Assembly: GCF_029278565.1 (NCBI RefSeq)
Contig: NZ_CP119559.1
Coordinates: 310,001-374,000 of the forward strand
Reading direction: 5' to 3'
Length of the DNA stretch: 64,000 nucleotides
Origin: Haloarcula halophila
GTDB taxonomy: Archaea > Halobacteriota > Halobacteria > Halobacteriales > Haloarculaceae
Positions 1 to 9,227 of this stretch are shown here, piece by piece; within the stretch, counting starts at the first letter, position 1, and each line of letters starts with the position of its first letter. A program made the translations under genes and the position numbers. Below the pieces are notes generated by a model. The model saw only the letters and a program-made list of their open reading frames with translations, made no database searches and was not told the origin of the DNA.

Positions 1-570
1 GGAACAGTACGCCTCCCAGTGGCCGTCGTGCCCACAGCCACAGGTCATGTAGCCGGTCGGGTCGATCGTGATGTGGCCGACTTCGCCGGCGTTGCCGTCC
101 CAACCCGAGAGGATGTTCCCGTCGACGGCGACGCCAGCACCGATCCCCGAGGAGATCGTGAGATACACCATGTCGTCGGGGTTGCGATCAGAATAGTACC
201 GTTCGCCGATGACGCCGGCGATGGCATCGTTGTGGAGGTAGACCCGATCGCTTCCGATGAGGTTCTCGACGGGGCCGGTCAGCGGAATCCGGTCGATCGT
301 ATCCGGGAGGTTCGCGGGGTTGGTGACAACGCCTTCGGCGAGATCCATCGGACCGAAGGAACCGATACCGGCTGCGACGATGTCGGTGGGGACGATACCG
401 GCGGCGTCGGCGGCCTCGCGCAGCGCTTCGAGCACCGCCTCCGTGACGGCGATGCCGGTCGGCCCGCGCGGGGTCTTGAGTTTGTGTGACGCGATCTTCG
501 ATCCGGTCTCGTCGGCGATCAACGCCCGGATGTGTGTCGCACCGAGGTCGACCCCAGCGTATGCGCCCAT
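1..570 (-). CDS. ROK-family sugar kinase (glucokinase-like), C-terminus cut by window edge
   Basis: Predicted to phosphorylate a hexose, probably glucose, with ATP. Read on the minus strand from ATG 570 it is open for 190 codons to the window edge. The N-terminus MGAYAGVDLGATHIRALIAD is the phosphate-1 loop of the ASKHA fold. The middle has the ROK signature ISSGIGAGVAVDG, followed by GNAGEVGHITID and the zinc-binding CGCGHDGHWEAY, in which the usual GC is GH. It lies 237 bp downstream of the KDG/pyruvate kinase pair, which suits a role in sugar catabolism. Substrate specificity cannot be read from sequence. Confidence 0.85.
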   Translation of the reverse strand, partial: MGAYAGVDLGATHIRALIADETGSKIASHKLKTPRGPTGIAVTEAVLEALREAADAAGIVPTDIVAAGIGSFGPMDLAEGVVTNPANLPDTIDRIPLTGPVENLIGSDRVYLHNDAIAGVIGERYYSDRNPDDMVYLTISSGIGAGVAVDGNILSGWDGNAGEVGHITIDPTGYMTCGCGHDGHWEAYCS

Positions 571-622
571 GCTGATGGGAACGTCGCCCTTCCGATACTT
601 AACTACACATATTCGACCTGGC

Positions 623-2386
623 TCAGCGCCGCCGGTCCGCGTCACCCTCGCGATCGACGGGTTGTTCGTAGACGACCCCCCGTTCGGCGTCGAGCGTGAC
701 CGTCGATCCGTCACCGACGCTGTCAGGTAGTTTCGCGTCCGCGATCATGGGGATATCGAGTTCGCGAGCGACGATCGCCGCGTAACTGGTCATCCCCTGA
801 CTGCTGTCGACGATCCCGCCGATCCGCTCGGTGTCTCCGACGAACTCGCCCTCGAAGCCGCTCGGGACGCAGACGATCGCGCCGTCGGGCATGTGTTCGA
901 TGTTCCCGTCGTCGGTCCGGTAGACCTTCCCCGTCGTGACGCCCTCGACCACGGAGCGGCCGTTCGCGACGGTTTCGGCGGCGACGTGGACTTTCAGCAT
1001 GTTGGCGGTGTTGAGCCCTTCCAGTTCGGTCATCATCCCCGAGAGGACCACGACCGTGTCACCGCCCTCCGCGGCGTTCGTGTCCAGGGCCGCCTGGGCG
1101 GCACTCTGGATGATCGCGTCCGCCCCCTGTGTGGTGTACTCGGTGAGGACCGGGATGATCCCCCAGGAGAGCGCGAGCCGCCGTTTGACTCGCTCGTTGG
1201 GCGTCGAGGCGACGATCGGGATCGACGGCCGGTACTTCGCCGACTTCAGTGCCGTATACCCCGATTCTGAAGCGGCGACGACCGCAGAGGCGCCGATGTC
1301 CCTGGCGAGGAACCGCGCCGAGCGGGCCAGTGCGTCGGTCCGGGTGTCGCCGGCTGCCGGGACCCGTTGCTCCCGGGACTCGGCGTACTCCTCGCTTGCT
1401 TCGACGTCGCAGACGATCCGATCCATCGTCTCGACGACCCGCGTCGGGTGATCGCCGATCGCCGTCTCGCCCGACAGCATCACGGCGTCGGTGCCGTCGA
1501 GGACGGCGTTTGCCACGTCCGAGGCCTCCGCACGGGTCGGCCGCCGGGAGTGCATCATCGAGTCGAGCATCTCCGTGGCGGTGATCACCGGGACGCCGGC
1601 CTGGTGGCACTTCCGGATGATCCGTTTCTGGATGATCGGCACGTCTTCGAGTGGGCACTCCACCCCGAGGTCGCCCCGGGCGACCATCACGCCGTAGGCC
1701 GCGTCGATGATCGAATCGAGGTTCTCGACGGCGCCCGCCCGCTCGATCTTGGCGATGACGGGGATGTCGACGCCGCGGTCCTCCAGAGCACGGTTGATAT
1801 CGTAGATATCCTGCCCAGTGCGGACGAACGACGCGGCGACGAAGTCGGGTTCCTTCTCGGCGGCGACGTCGAGTTCCTGTTCGTCGTTTTCGGTTATCGT
1901 CGGCAGGTCCAGTTCGACACCGGGGACGTTGACCCCCTTCCGGGAGCTGAGTTTGCCGCCGCTCTCGACGTACGCGGAGACGGTCTCGCCGTCGACGCGC
2001 TCGACGGTCGTCTCGATCCGGCCGTCGTCGAGCAACACCTTGTCACCCGGCTTCGCGGCGCTGATCGACTTCGACAGCCCGACGCGTTCGGGTGTCGCGT
2101 CGTCGTCGACGACGAACTCGACTGTCGATCCCGTGATCAACTCGATCGGTTCGTCGATCGGTGCGGTCCGGACCTCCGGCCCCGGCATGTCGAGCATCGC
2201 AGCGATCGGTGTCTCGACCCGGTTGTCGGCCTCTCGAATCCGGTCGATCATCTCCCGGCGGTGCTCCGGAGAGCCGTGACTGGCGTTCAACCGGGCGACG
2301 GACATCCCCGCGTCCGCGAGGGAGGCGATCTGATCCGGCGACTCGCTGGCCGGCCCCAGTGTACAGACGATCTTCGCACTACGCAT
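623..2386 (-). CDS. pyk: Pyruvate kinase with C-terminal PEP-utilising domain
   Basis: Converts phosphoenolpyruvate and ADP to pyruvate and ATP in the cytoplasm. The start MRSAKIVCTLGPAS and the motifs ARLNASHG, KIERAGAVENLD and ITATEMLDSMM are typical of the family. At 587 aa it is about 110 residues longer than a minimal pyruvate kinase. The extra C-terminus (about 475-575) is a PEP-utiliser mobile domain with GGIVDSSQGMTSYAAIVARE. The residue corresponding to the phosphohistidine of PEP synthases is Tyr (TSYAA), so this domain is probably structural or regulatory. It sits 118 bp from the KDG kinase end, on the same strand. Confidence 0.97.
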   Translation of the reverse strand: MRSAKIVCTLGPASESPDQIASLADAGMSVARLNASHGSPEHRREMIDRIREADNRVETPIAAMLDMPGPEVRTAPIDEPIELITGSTVEFVVDDDATPERVGLSKSISAAKPGDKVLLDDGRIETTVERVDGETVSAYVESGGKLSSRKGVNVPGVELDLPTITENDEQELDVAAEKEPDFVAASFVRTGQDIYDINRALEDRGVDIPVIAKIERAGAVENLDSIIDAAYGVMVARGDLGVECPLEDVPIIQKRIIRKCHQAGVPVITATEMLDSMMHSRRPTRAEASDVANAVLDGTDAVMLSGETAIGDHPTRVVETMDRIVCDVEASEEYAESREQRVPAAGDTRTDALARSARFLARDIGASAVVAASESGYTALKSAKYRPSIPIVASTPNERVKRRLALSWGIIPVLTEYTTQGADAIIQSAAQAALDTNAAEGGDTVVVLSGMMTELEGLNTANMLKVHVAAETVANGRSVVEGVTTGKVYRTDDGNIEHMPDGAIVCVPSGFEGEFVGDTERIGGIVDSSQGMTSYAAIVARELDIPMIADAKLPDSVGDGSTVTLDAERGVVYEQPVDREGDADRRR

Positions 2387-2504
2387 CAGCAGGCCCCTCC
2401 ATCTCTCGGAGAGCGCGCATATTTCGTGGGGTCATAGCGGTGGATACCGTGGCCGGGGATAAGAAGGTTGTCGGATGCGCGAAACCGACCGACGGAACCG
2501 ATAG

Positions 2505-3464
2505 TTACCGACTGATCGCCGCCGTCTCTCCCTCGATGAGCTCGCGGACCTCGCTGGGTGAGACGACCGCGATATCTCCGGGGACGGAGCGTTTCAGAGC
2601 AGCAGTTGCAGCGCCCCATTCGAGCCCTTCGGGAACCGACCCGGTCGTGAGATACTGCGAGAGGAACCCGCCCACGAACGAGTCCCCGGAGCCGACCGGA
2701 TGTGCGTCGCTGGCCTCGAAGGAACCCTGGACGTACTCGTCGTCGGCTGTCGCCGCGACGACGCCGTCAGCGCCCCGTGTCACGACAGTCACGTCGAACC
2801 CGTGGTCGGCGGTCAACGAGGCAGCGACGTCGAGGGCATCGCCGGTCCGCCCGAGCACTTGTTCGGCATCACGTTGGGCGACGACGAGCACGTCGATATC
2901 CGGAAACAGCTCCGTGACGACGGATCGTGCCTCGGCGTGGCTCCAGAGCTTCGATCGATAGTTCAGATCGAAACACGTCGTCGTTCCGGCATCGTTCGCC
3001 CGTTCGAGCAGGTCCGCGGTGGTCGTCTCGACCCGGTCGGAGAGCGCCGGTGTGATCCCGGAGGTGTGGAGCGCGTCTGCGTCCTCGACGAGTCCCTCGG
3101 GGACTTCGCCGGTGGCGAGTGTCGTGATGCTCGCACCCGCCCGGTCGTAGATGACGTCGTTTCCACGCGGTACGTCCCCCTGTTCGAGGTAGTAGGTCCC
3201 TTGCCGCCCGTCGTCGCTGTCGTCCCAGCTGACCTCGACCGTCACGCCGTGGCGCCGAAGCTCTCCCGTGACCCGTCGCCCGACCGGCGAGTTCGGAAGT
3301 TTCGAGAGCCACGCCGTGTCGAGCCCGAGTCGCTGTGCGGCGACGGCGACGTTCGATTCCGCCCCGGCGATATGGACGTCGTACTGGTCGGCCGTCTCCA
3401 GCCGTTCCTGTTGGGGTGGAGAGAGCCTGAGCATCGTCTCGCCGAATGTAACGAGGTCCGTCAT
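2505..3464 (-). CDS. kdgK: 2-keto-3-deoxygluconate kinase (PfkB family)
   Basis: Phosphorylates 2-keto-3-deoxygluconate to KDPG in the semi-phosphorylative Entner-Doudoroff pathway. The 319-aa protein starts MTDLVTFGETMLRLSPP. It has the sugar-binding segment AGAESNVAVAAQRLG and the PfkB C-terminal signature with catalytic Asp in HPVGSGDSFVGGFL. I chose ATG 3464 because the longer frame to 3626 adds a non-conserved leader and overlaps the divergent promoter region. Pyruvate kinase follows on the same strand. It could act on a related keto-deoxy sugar such as KDGal. Confidence 0.9.
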   Translation of the reverse strand: MTDLVTFGETMLRLSPPQQERLETADQYDVHIAGAESNVAVAAQRLGLDTAWLSKLPNSPVGRRVTGELRRHGVTVEVSWDDSDDGRQGTYYLEQGDVPRGNDVIYDRAGASITTLATGEVPEGLVEDADALHTSGITPALSDRVETTTADLLERANDAGTTTCFDLNYRSKLWSHAEARSVVTELFPDIDVLVVAQRDAEQVLGRTGDALDVAASLTADHGFDVTVVTRGADGVVAATADDEYVQGSFEASDAHPVGSGDSFVGGFLSQYLTTGSVPEGLEWGAATAALKRSVPGDIAVVSPSEVRELIEGETAAISR

Positions 3465-3594
3465 ACTCCGCAGTGGACCCGGAGTCGGTATAAATCCTGG
3501 AGAAACGAGTGGCCGATGCCGTCCATATGTGGTACTGTCTAGCACGAATAGGGGTTCCCTGTTTACGTTCGTCCATCGAACGGCCGAAACGCTC

Positions 3595-3606
3595 CAAAAG
3601 CTTTTG
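3595..3606. promoter_or_regulatory. Perfect 12-bp palindrome CAAAAGCTTTTG in divergent promoter region
   Basis: This is a perfect inverted repeat 25 bp upstream of the substrate-binding lipoprotein start, in the 166-bp gap between divergent kdgK and that gene. The position would suit an operator or core promoter element. No regulator is assigned. Confidence 0.3.
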
Positions 3607-3630
3607 TACTCGAATATTGCACACAAGTCT

Positions 3631-4983
3631 ATGGGACGTAGGTCAGTGCGTCGTGAGTCCGGTGTCTCACGTCGGTCGATTCTCAGAACCGTCGGGGCAG
3701 CGGGTATCGCTGGTCTGGCCGGTTGTGGTGGCGGTGGTAACGGGACCCCAACTGGCGAGCGGATCGGTAACTACCCACTAACTGGCGAGACCGCTACGTT
3801 CGGATTCAACGTCGCACAGTCCGGCCCGTTCTCGACCGCGGGGGAGGAGGAACTCCGCGGACACAAACTCGCTGTCAAACACATCAACAACGGTGGCGGG
3901 TGGGTCGGGGAGAGTTTCTTCAGTAGTCTCAGCGGCGAGGGACTCCTCGGAAAGACCGTCGATTTCGTCGTGGGCGACACCGAGAGTGACCCCGAATCCG
4001 CCCGACTCTCGGCCCAGTCGATGGTCGACAACCAGGACGTGATCATGCTCTCGGGGGGATCGACGAGCGATACGGCCCTCGAACATCAGCGGATCGCCGG
4101 CGAGTCCGAGGTTATCTACATGGCGACGATGGCACAGATCGACAGTCTCACCGGCAAGAACTGCAACCGTTTCAGTTTCCGGGAGATGTTCAACTCCACG
4201 ATGACGACCAGGGCGCTGACACCGGTTCTCCTCGACGAATACGGTGAGGACGCGCAGTTCTTCCAGATCTACTCGCAGGACGACTGGGGGAACGCACAGC
4301 GCCAACTGTTCGCGAAGACACTCCGGGATGCCGGCTGGCAGTTCACCGGCAGCCTGGTCGCACAGGTCGGGACCCGCGACTTCTCCCAGTACGTCTCCGA
4401 CATCGAGAACGCGTCGGAGGACGTATTGATCCTCAACCTCCGTGGACTGGACGCAGCGAACGCCCTCCGGACCTTCCGCGAAGCGTTCCCGGACGAGAAC
4501 ATCGTCGTTCCGGTGTACACCAGAGCGGTTGCACAGACGGCAGGTGGGGCCATCGAGGACGTCATCGGAACGGCAGCCTGGGACCCTTCGATCGACACGC
4601 CGCTGTCGAACACGTTCAGGTCGGCGTTTGCCGACGAGTATCAGGGAGGAACCGCATCGTCCAGTTCGTCGGTTCCGTCGGGTCCGGCCCACATCGCCTA
4701 CACCCAAACGCTGTTGTACGCGAGTGCTGTCGCACGGGCAGGGACGTTCAACCCGAACCAGGTCATCAGTGCGCTCGAAGGAGCACAGTACGGTGCAGGG
4801 ATCGGGGCACAGACGATGCGAGCGTGTGACCACCAGGCGATCCGTCCGGTCCCCATCGTCCGTGGGCGCCCGGAGAGCCAGCAGGACTTCGGTCGGTATT
4901 TCGACGTGGTCAATACGACCCGTGACATCGAGTATTCGTGTCAAGAAGAACCAGCGAGCGAGTGTTCGCTGGGAGGTAGCTAA
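3631..4983 (+). CDS. LivJ-type periplasmic-binding lipoprotein (transducer partner)
   Basis: A 450-aa extracytoplasmic ligand-binding lipoprotein. The N-terminus has a twin-Arg leader and lipobox (RRSILRTVGAAGIAGLAGC), so it is Tat-exported and lipid-anchored. The mature part begins the type-1 periplasmic-binding fold with FGFNVAQSGPFSTAGEEELRG, then AVKHINNGGGW and LSGGSTSDTALEHQR, as in branched-chain amino-acid or amide receptors. ATG 3631 was chosen because it places the Tat motif at the N-terminus. The transducer gene begins 2 bp after its stop and no permease genes follow. This is the arrangement of haloarchaeal BasB/BasT chemosensory pairs, so it may deliver ligand to a transducer rather than to a transporter. 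The ligand is unknown. Confidence 0.88.
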   Translation: MGRRSVRRESGVSRRSILRTVGAAGIAGLAGCGGGGNGTPTGERIGNYPLTGETATFGFNVAQSGPFSTAGEEELRGHKLAVKHINNGGGWVGESFFSSLSGEGLLGKTVDFVVGDTESDPESARLSAQSMVDNQDVIMLSGGSTSDTALEHQRIAGESEVIYMATMAQIDSLTGKNCNRFSFREMFNSTMTTRALTPVLLDEYGEDAQFFQIYSQDDWGNAQRQLFAKTLRDAGWQFTGSLVAQVGTRDFSQYVSDIENASEDVLILNLRGLDAANALRTFREAFPDENIVVPVYTRAVAQTAGGAIEDVIGTAAWDPSIDTPLSNTFRSAFADEYQGGTASSSSSVPSGPAHIAYTQTLLYASAVARAGTFNPNQVISALEGAQYGAGIGAQTMRACDHQAIRPVPIVRGRPESQQDFGRYFDVVNTTRDIEYSCQEEPASECSLGGS

Positions 4984-4985
4984 CA

Positions 4986-6905
4986 ATGAGTTCGCAGGAA
5001 CAATCACAGACAGGTGGAACGGCTTCTGAAGACGGACCGAGCGCGGGTCTCCTTGGGACGGTGGTTCCGGATTTCGTCCGGAAGAACTTCGCGCTCAAGT
5101 TCGGTATCGTCCTCGTAATCATGGCGCTTTCCGTCGGTGCTGTCGGTATCGTCGCCACCCAGCAGTTCCAGGACTACACGCAAGAACAGGTGACAGGCGA
5201 GTACCAAGGGCTCGCAGCGCAGGAAAGCGATATCATCCAGCGCTGGATCGAGCGCAACGAGCTGGCAGCACAGTTTATCTCTTCGAGTAACGCTTGGACC
5301 GCTGACGAAACTGCGGATCTGGAGACAGAACTCCAGAACCAGCGGGCGGGGCTCTCTGCCGATGTCGAGCACATCCACGTCCTGGAACGAAGTCCGTCGG
5401 GAACGACGATTATCGCGAGTACGGCGCTTAGTTCCGGGACGAGTGTCCAGGACGCGGGCCGTGGCTGGACTGAAGACACCACGTTCAGCCGGGCCGGCGA
5501 AGTACAGATGTCGAACGTGTATCAATCACAGGACGGGCCCGTCGTCGGGTTCATGAGCCAGGTCGACGCCTCACAGAACCGGTTCATCGTCGTCGAGTAC
5601 TCCACTGACAGGATCGCCGGATCGCTCCAAGGTGCCGACCGGGCGGACGGAGGGTTTACACAGGTGGTCAACGCGTCGAACGTCGTCATGATCGACGAAC
5701 CGACCGGGTCCGCGACCGGCAGCGGGCAGGCGACGCTCTCCTCGTATGGCGGTAGCGACCAGGCTCTCTTGCCGGTCCAGGAGGCTGAGTCGCTGCGGGG
5801 TTCGACCCAGGCGGCCGGTGTCATCCGTGAGATGCCCGGGAACAGCAACGTCATCGGCGAACGCTACACGGTCGGGTACGCACCGATCGAGGGGACCGAC
5901 TGGGTCGTCCTCGTCCACGCGCCGTACTCGGCGGTCTTCGGGTTCGTCGAGAACGTCCGTCTCCTAGGGTTCATCGGGACCGGACTGATGGTGCTGGTCA
6001 TCGGTGGTGTCGGTGCCGCTCTCGGGTACAACACCGCGACCTCCATCGACCGACTGACTCGCAAGACCGAAGAGATGCGCCAGGGCAACCTGGATGTCGA
6101 CATCTCGACGAGCCGGATCGACAACATCGGCCAACTGTACAACGGGTTCTCCGAGATGCGTGACGCGTTGCAGGAACAGATCACAGAGGCCGAGAGTGCC
6201 CGAAAGGAGGCGGAAGTCTCCCGAGCCGAGGCCATGGAGATGAACAACTACCTCCAGGAGAAAGCCGAGGAGTTCTCCGACGTCATGGAGGCCGCTGCCG
6301 GTGGGAACCTCACAAAGCGCATGGAGACCGATGGTGAGAACGAGTCGATGGACCGCATCGCCAGCGAGTTCAACGGCATGATCAACGAACTCGAAAAGAC
6401 GGTCGGGCAGCTCAACAGCTTCGCCGGCGAGGTCGCCGAGTCCGGGGATGTCGTCCTGACCAGCTCCGAGTCGGTGCGTGAAGCCTCCGAACAGGTGGCC
6501 GAATCTATCCAGAAGGTCTCCGACGACGCCTACGATCAGAAAGAGCGACTCCAGGAACTCTCGGAGGACCTCGATGAACTGGTCAGTACGCTCGAACAGC
6601 TCCAGGAGACGAACCCCGACGTCGAGATTCAGGAGTCGTTAGACCAGTTCCGGGTGGTCGCGACGACACTGCAGGACGCGGCCGACACCAGCGAGGAGAT
6701 GATGGCCGAATCCGAGACGGTCGCCGGTGCCGCAGAGGAACAAGCCGCCGAACTCAACGAGGTCTCCTCGCGTGCCGAGCAGCTGAAACGCTACGCCCAG
6801 CCGCTGGGTGACATCCTCGGCCGCTTCGAGACCGAAGCCGAACACGAGTTCGTCTTCTCCGGTGGCCCCTCTCAGGGCCTCGGCGAGAACGACGACAACA
6901 ACTGA
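4986..6905 (+). CDS. Membrane transducer with Cache-like sensor and two HAMP domains, no CheA/CheW tip
   Basis: A 639-aa membrane protein. TM1 is at about 36-58 and TM2 at about 325-347, bracketing a roughly 265-residue extracellular Cache-like sensor ending YTVGYAPIEGTDWVVLV. HAMP1 (about 348-400, RQGNLDVDISTSRIDNIGQLY) and HAMP2 (about 427-476, AAGGNLTKRME) follow, then coiled coil to about 615. The methylation-type segments SEQVAESIQKVSDDAYDQKE and AGAAEEQAAELNEVSSRAEQ are present. The conserved hairpin between them, with its INLLALNAAIEAARAGE-like core, is absent. The arms are joined by only about 45 residues. It is 2 bp behind the binding lipoprotein. It looks like a transducer that senses but cannot dock CheA in the usual way. 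Confidence 0.85.
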   Translation: MSSQEQSQTGGTASEDGPSAGLLGTVVPDFVRKNFALKFGIVLVIMALSVGAVGIVATQQFQDYTQEQVTGEYQGLAAQESDIIQRWIERNELAAQFISSSNAWTADETADLETELQNQRAGLSADVEHIHVLERSPSGTTIIASTALSSGTSVQDAGRGWTEDTTFSRAGEVQMSNVYQSQDGPVVGFMSQVDASQNRFIVVEYSTDRIAGSLQGADRADGGFTQVVNASNVVMIDEPTGSATGSGQATLSSYGGSDQALLPVQEAESLRGSTQAAGVIREMPGNSNVIGERYTVGYAPIEGTDWVVLVHAPYSAVFGFVENVRLLGFIGTGLMVLVIGGVGAALGYNTATSIDRLTRKTEEMRQGNLDVDISTSRIDNIGQLYNGFSEMRDALQEQITEAESARKEAEVSRAEAMEMNNYLQEKAEEFSDVMEAAAGGNLTKRMETDGENESMDRIASEFNGMINELEKTVGQLNSFAGEVAESGDVVLTSSESVREASEQVAESIQKVSDDAYDQKERLQELSEDLDELVSTLEQLQETNPDVEIQESLDQFRVVATTLQDAADTSEEMMAESETVAGAAEEQAAELNEVSSRAEQLKRYAQPLGDILGRFETEAEHEFVFSGGPSQGLGENDDNN

Positions 6906-7127
6906 GCTACGCGACGGCGCTGTCGTGCCGTCTTTCGGTGATTCTTTGTGGCCCTCTGTCGCGTTGACTGGGTTCGATGCCGATCACGGCAGTAAATCCC
7001 GTCCAACGAACAAGAGATCCAAATCACCCGCTTCGGAGGTTGGAATTGCTGTGTGCTTCTCGTTCTCTGGGTTCCGGCGAATCCGTAGCGAGGACTCCCG
7101 TCTCCGTAATTATCGCAACCGCAACGT

Positions 7128-7152
7128 CGTTAATAATAACTTTTAATATTTC
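7128..7152 (+). promoter_or_regulatory. AT-rich core promoter of nikR
   Basis: An A/T-only stretch (GTTAATAATAACTTTTAATA) lies about 22-44 bp before the NikR ATG in otherwise GC-rich DNA. The spacing suits a TATA box for a leaderless transcript. Autoregulation is possible but no clear NikR operator is visible. Confidence 0.45.
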
Positions 7153-7171
7153 AGCGGCTCTGAGTTGTTAT

Positions 7172-7600
7172 ATGAGTGTCGTAAGCGTCTCGATGCCTGA
7201 GGAACTGCTCGAACGGATCGATCAGTTCGCTGAAGACCACGGATACACTGGTCGCAGTGAAGTCTTTCGAGAAGCGAGCCGTAACCTGCTAGGGGAGTTC
7301 GAGGACAAGAAACTCGAAGATCGAGACCTCATGGGTGTGGTTACTGTCGTCTTCGACTACGAGACGACGAGTGTCGAAGAGAAGATGATGCATCTCCGGC
7401 ACGAACACGAGGGCATCGTCGCCGCGAACTTCCACAGTCACGTCGGCGGTCACCACTGCATGGAGCTGTTCGTCCTCGAAGGCTCGCTCGAAGAGATATC
7501 GACGTTCGTCGGGAAGATCCGGGCGACTAAGGATACGCTCACGATTGACTATTCCGTGCTACCCGTCGACGACTTCGGCCCGCTCGCGGATATGAACTGA
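7172..7600 (+). CDS. nikR: NikR-type nickel-responsive ribbon-helix-helix regulator
   Basis: A 142-aa metal-responsive repressor. Residues 1-45 ([20 protein letters not shown], then [12 protein letters not shown]) form the ribbon-helix-helix DNA-binding unit. Residues 55-135 are the ACT-like metal domain. The four nickel ligands of E. coli NikR (H76, H87, H89, C95) have counterparts with identical spacing: H77, H88, H90 and C96 in [23 protein letters not shown] 7172 was preferred to the longer frame from 6977 because it begins the RHH strand directly and follows an AT-rich promoter. No nickel transporter or nickel enzyme is next to it in this window, so its targets lie elsewhere. Confidence 0.92.
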   Translation: MSVVSVSMPEELLERIDQFAEDHGYTGRSEVFREASRNLLGEFEDKKLEDRDLMGVVTVVFDYETTSVEEKMMHLRHEHEGIVAANFHSHVGGHHCMELFVLEGSLEEISTFVGKIRATKDTLTIDYSVLPVDDFGPLADMN

Positions 7601-8015
7601 TTTTCCGACCGCGCTAGACTGCTCTGGGGTGCCGATACGGCCAATCGGTGGCATCGCTGCCAGACAGCGATGGAAGCGTCGCACAGCGAACAGTACGGTG
7701 ATCGAGATCCGGGCGCCGGATGGTGCGGTGTTCCGCCCGTTTCACGCACCCTATCTGATCCGCGGAACTGTCGCCGAAGCGAAGGCACACACCTGGGCCG
7801 TCAGCAGCCGTCCGAGAGGAGTTCCACCTGTGTTCATCCGGCAAGAAGTATCAGCGACTCGGTGGTCTGTGGGAAACCAAACCCCGACTCCGGAGAGATC
7901 TCCGACTCATTCGATATAGCATTATACGATTTATCTGTCTTGCTGGAAACGAACCTATGACTGAGATAATGATATATAAATAACACGAAAGTGAGTTTGG
8001 CGGGGGAGCAGTCCG
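7601..8015. other. Intergenic stretch without supported gene
   Basis: Open frames here are short, overlap on both strands and show no domain motif or haloarchaeal codon signature. The final 100 bp are AT-rich. Confidence 0.5.
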
Positions 8016-8138
8016 TTAGGATTCGAACGTGTACCGCATGAGGAACTTGAGCAAGAGTACCGATCCCAAAATGCTGCCGACCATCGCGAGGAGAACGATA
8101 CCGATCATGATCACTCGAACAGCTCCAGGATCAGCCAT
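8016..8138 (-). CDS. Single-pass 40-aa membrane protein
   Basis: A 40-residue ORF from ATG 8138. Nearly all of it is one hydrophobic helix (VIMIGIVLLAMVGSILGSVL) ending in a short basic tail, RYTFES. A longer frame to 8228 adds an Arg/Cys-rich leader unlike a protein start. Tiny haloarchaeal membrane proteins of this kind are common but poorly characterised. Expression is not proven. Confidence 0.45.
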   Translation of the reverse strand: MADPGAVRVIMIGIVLLAMVGSILGSVLLLKFLMRYTFES

Positions 8139-8231
8139 CGGAACCACCGGTCTGCTGCATGGTCGTCGACGGACCTGACGTGCACATGGCCACTGATTTG
8201 CCACGAGACACCTAATGGGTTCCGTCATTAC

Positions 8232-8876
8232 TCGTCGGGAGGACTGTCTCGGAGGGTTTCATCGTAGAGACCGGTGTCACAGAACAGTCCTAGCCTTCTA
8301 AAAGCGACCGAGTGGACCGCTATTACCGCTTCTGAATGGATAGTAAGTGAATCTGAACGCAGGTTTTCTGGAAGCTACTAACATCTGTAGACCGTTCGTG
8401 ACACTCCGGTTCGTTCTAATCAGGTCTATCGAAGACACGGGTTCGAGAGGGATTCGTTCGAGACGTGAGCACGTGGTGCAGGTCCCCTCGAGACGGTACT
8501 GGGCAGGAAGAAGTCGGTGTAGACGGCTGTTTCTGTGACCGGTACCGTTGCTCTACCACAGTAGCTGGTAGCTAGATACAGAATCTGAGGAGACCGACTT
8601 AGCGTATACGATCCGGAGTGTCGCGCTCGCTGGTAGGAGGTGTAGAATTTTCATCGCCAGCGATAAGTTGCCCGAAGGGGCGACGAGGACTATCGATGGC
8701 GAGACGGTCTGATCAGCAAGATTCCTGAGCAGGACGTTCGAAGACTGGGATTGGACGGGCCAATTACTTAGTAAACGTCGACTCAGATATCGAGGGTGCG
8801 TAGTTCTCCCCGCTGTTCAGCAGTCCCGAGACGGAACAGAACACGCCCGCGTAGAGAGCGCTATCAACAGCCGGTG
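8232..8876. other. Intergenic stretch without supported gene
   Basis: About 640 bp of lower GC with no ORF that has a recognisable domain, signal peptide or start context on either strand. It may be decayed mobile DNA on the left flank of the provirus. Confidence 0.5.
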
Positions 8877-9227
8877 CTATTCTACACTCGCAGAATAGTC
8901 AAAGGAGTCCGCTGAGAGGGATTCTGAAAGGGCAAGATCGTGGGTGTGCCGGTAGCTGTTCTCGGACTCTCCGGGGACTGTGATCTCCTCACTCTGGGTG
9001 TAGGTATCCCCGCTCTGTACGTCGACTTGCGTCGTTAGTTCCCTGTCCCGAGAGCTACTGGCCGTATTTTCTACAACAACTAGCACTTCGATATCCCCCA
9101 GCGCAGTGGTGTCAGCGTTGACGCTTGATACCTCTAATCCTCCGAAGGCGGAGCATCCGGATACGAGGATACTACTGGTCGCCAACAGAGCGGAACCAGT
9201 CAGCTTCAGGAAGTGTCTTCGTTCCAT
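8877..9227 (-). CDS. Small Tat lipoprotein of unknown function
   Basis: A 116-aa secreted lipoprotein. The start MERRHFLKLTGSALLATSSI with lipobox VSGC gives a Tat/lipid-anchor leader. The mature part is a short beta-rich domain (GDIEVLVVVENTASSSRDRE) like FxLYD/CARDB-type extracellular modules. ATG 9227 places the leader at the N-terminus; the longer frame to 9293 buries it. It stands alone near the left edge of the integrated element. Function unknown. Confidence 0.75.
   Translation of the reverse strand: MERRHFLKLTGSALLATSSILVSGCSAFGGLEVSSVNADTTALGDIEVLVVVENTASSSRDRELTTQVDVQSGDTYTQSEEITVPGESENSYRHTHDLALSESLSADSFDYSASVE

Noticed and set aside
7629-7960. Overlapping 76-96-aa ORFs on both strands after nikR
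   Set aside because: None shows haloarchaeal acidic composition or a motif and they exclude one another.
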